This document shows positions 5,377 to 5,643 of a stretch of 5,643 bases of DNA, piece by piece. Each line of letters opens with the position of its first letter. The first letter of the stretch is position 1. A program made the position numbers and the translations under genes. Origin of the DNA: RGIG6353 sp045590615 (GTDB lineage Bacteria; Bacillota; Clostridia; Oscillospirales; SIG627); contig JAZNRH010000055.1 of assembly GCA_045590615.1 (NCBI GenBank), forward strand, positions 1-5,643. Reading direction: 5' to 3'. Below the pieces are notes generated by a model, which saw only the letters and a list, made by a program, of their open reading frames with translations, was not told the origin of the DNA and made no database searches.

Positions 5377-5643
5377 TTAATTAAAATTCCTTTTAAGCTT
5401 TCTGTAATCCTTCGGAGAAACGCCTGCAACTCTTTTGAAAACTCTTGAAAAATAGTTGTAGTCGTCAAAGCCACAAAGCTCAGCAATTTTGGTAAACGAA
5501 AAATCCGTCGTTATAATAAGACTTTTTGCTTCCTCTATCCTTTGCTTCGAGATAAAATCAAAAAGCGATACCCCTACCTGCTTTGCGAAAAGGGATGAGC
5601 AATATTCAGGTGCAAGATGAACTTCGTTTGCTATTTCCGACAA
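5377..5643 (-). CDS. AraC-family transcriptional regulator, C-terminal part (partial)
   Basis: The gene enters from the right edge on the minus strand; only the last 88 residues are seen, and the true start lies outside the window. They form the AraC/XylS DNA-binding domain: a first helix-turn-helix at about 1-23 of the visible part (LSEIANEVHLAPEYCSSLFAKQVG), a linker helix (RIEEAKSLI, 35-43), and a second helix-turn-helix (FTKIAELCGFDDYNYFSRVFKRVAGVSPKDYRK, 50-82) with the family signature including the Gly-x-Ser-Pro turn. The N-terminal sensing domain is missing, so the ligand is unknown; Clostridia often carry two-component response regulators with this ending. Nothing links it to sporulation beyond convergence with spoIIIA. 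Confidence 0.93.
   Translation of the reverse strand: MSEIANEVHLAPEYCSSLFAKQVGVSLFDFISKQRIEEAKSLIITTDFSFTKIAELCGFDDYNYFSRVFKRVAGVSPKDYRKLKRNFN

Noticed and set aside
5146..5380. A long open frame on the minus strand crossing the tRNA-Arg, its terminator and the intergenic repeat
   Set aside because: It lacks a credible start with ribosome binding site and runs antisense through a tRNA and a palindromic terminator; the openness is best explained by their base composition.
1..5643. CRISPR array, insertion sequence or defence genes
   Set aside because: No regularly spaced direct repeats, no transposase or nuclease reading frames; the coding content is fully accounted for by spoIIIA and one AraC-family gene.

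Overview
The window is a complete eight-gene spoIIIA sporulation operon (spoIIIAA to spoIIIAH, 242-5033, + strand) with its flanks. All eight products are recognisable and in the canonical order, so the organism is an endospore-forming, low-to-mid GC Firmicute. Short versions of SpoIIIAF and SpoIIIAG, a tRNA-Arg directly behind the operon, and a long cytoplasmic extension on SpoIIIAH suggest a Clostridia member rather than a Bacillus. That placement is inference; no taxonomic marker is present.

Left flank (1-241): a nested inverted repeat, a fragment with the exact geometry of a tRNA 3' end (T-loop to CCA), a strong hairpin terminator, and a candidate SigE-type promoter just before spoIIIAA. 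Core (242-5033): genes AA to AF and AG are packed with 1-4 nt stop/start overlaps or a 10 nt gap, which implies translational coupling; only spoIIIAH is preceded by a longer gap (17 nt) and has its own strong ribosome binding site. Right flank (5034-5376, 343 bases without a protein gene): a SigA-like promoter, a hairpin terminator, a tRNA-Arg(CCT), a second terminator, a minus-strand T-arm fragment and another inverted repeat. The right edge (5377-5643, - strand) holds the C-terminal DNA-binding part of an AraC-family regulator that converges on the operon.

From knowledge of the family: the eight proteins form the mother-cell half of the SpoIIIA-SpoIIQ channel, made under SigE and needed for SigG activity in the forespore after engulfment. 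SpoIIIAA is the secretion-type ATPase; AB, AC, AD and AE are membrane or platform parts; AF, AG and AH carry ring-building domains in the intermembrane space, and AH pairs with forespore SpoIIQ, which is not in this window.

The protein-coding part is ordinary for a spore former; I see no new multi-gene system. The less expected signals are in the flanks: a promoter-hairpin-tRNA arrangement, tRNA-derived fragments on both sides of the operon, and foldback repeats. SpoIIIAH also has an unusually long N-terminal cytoplasmic tail.
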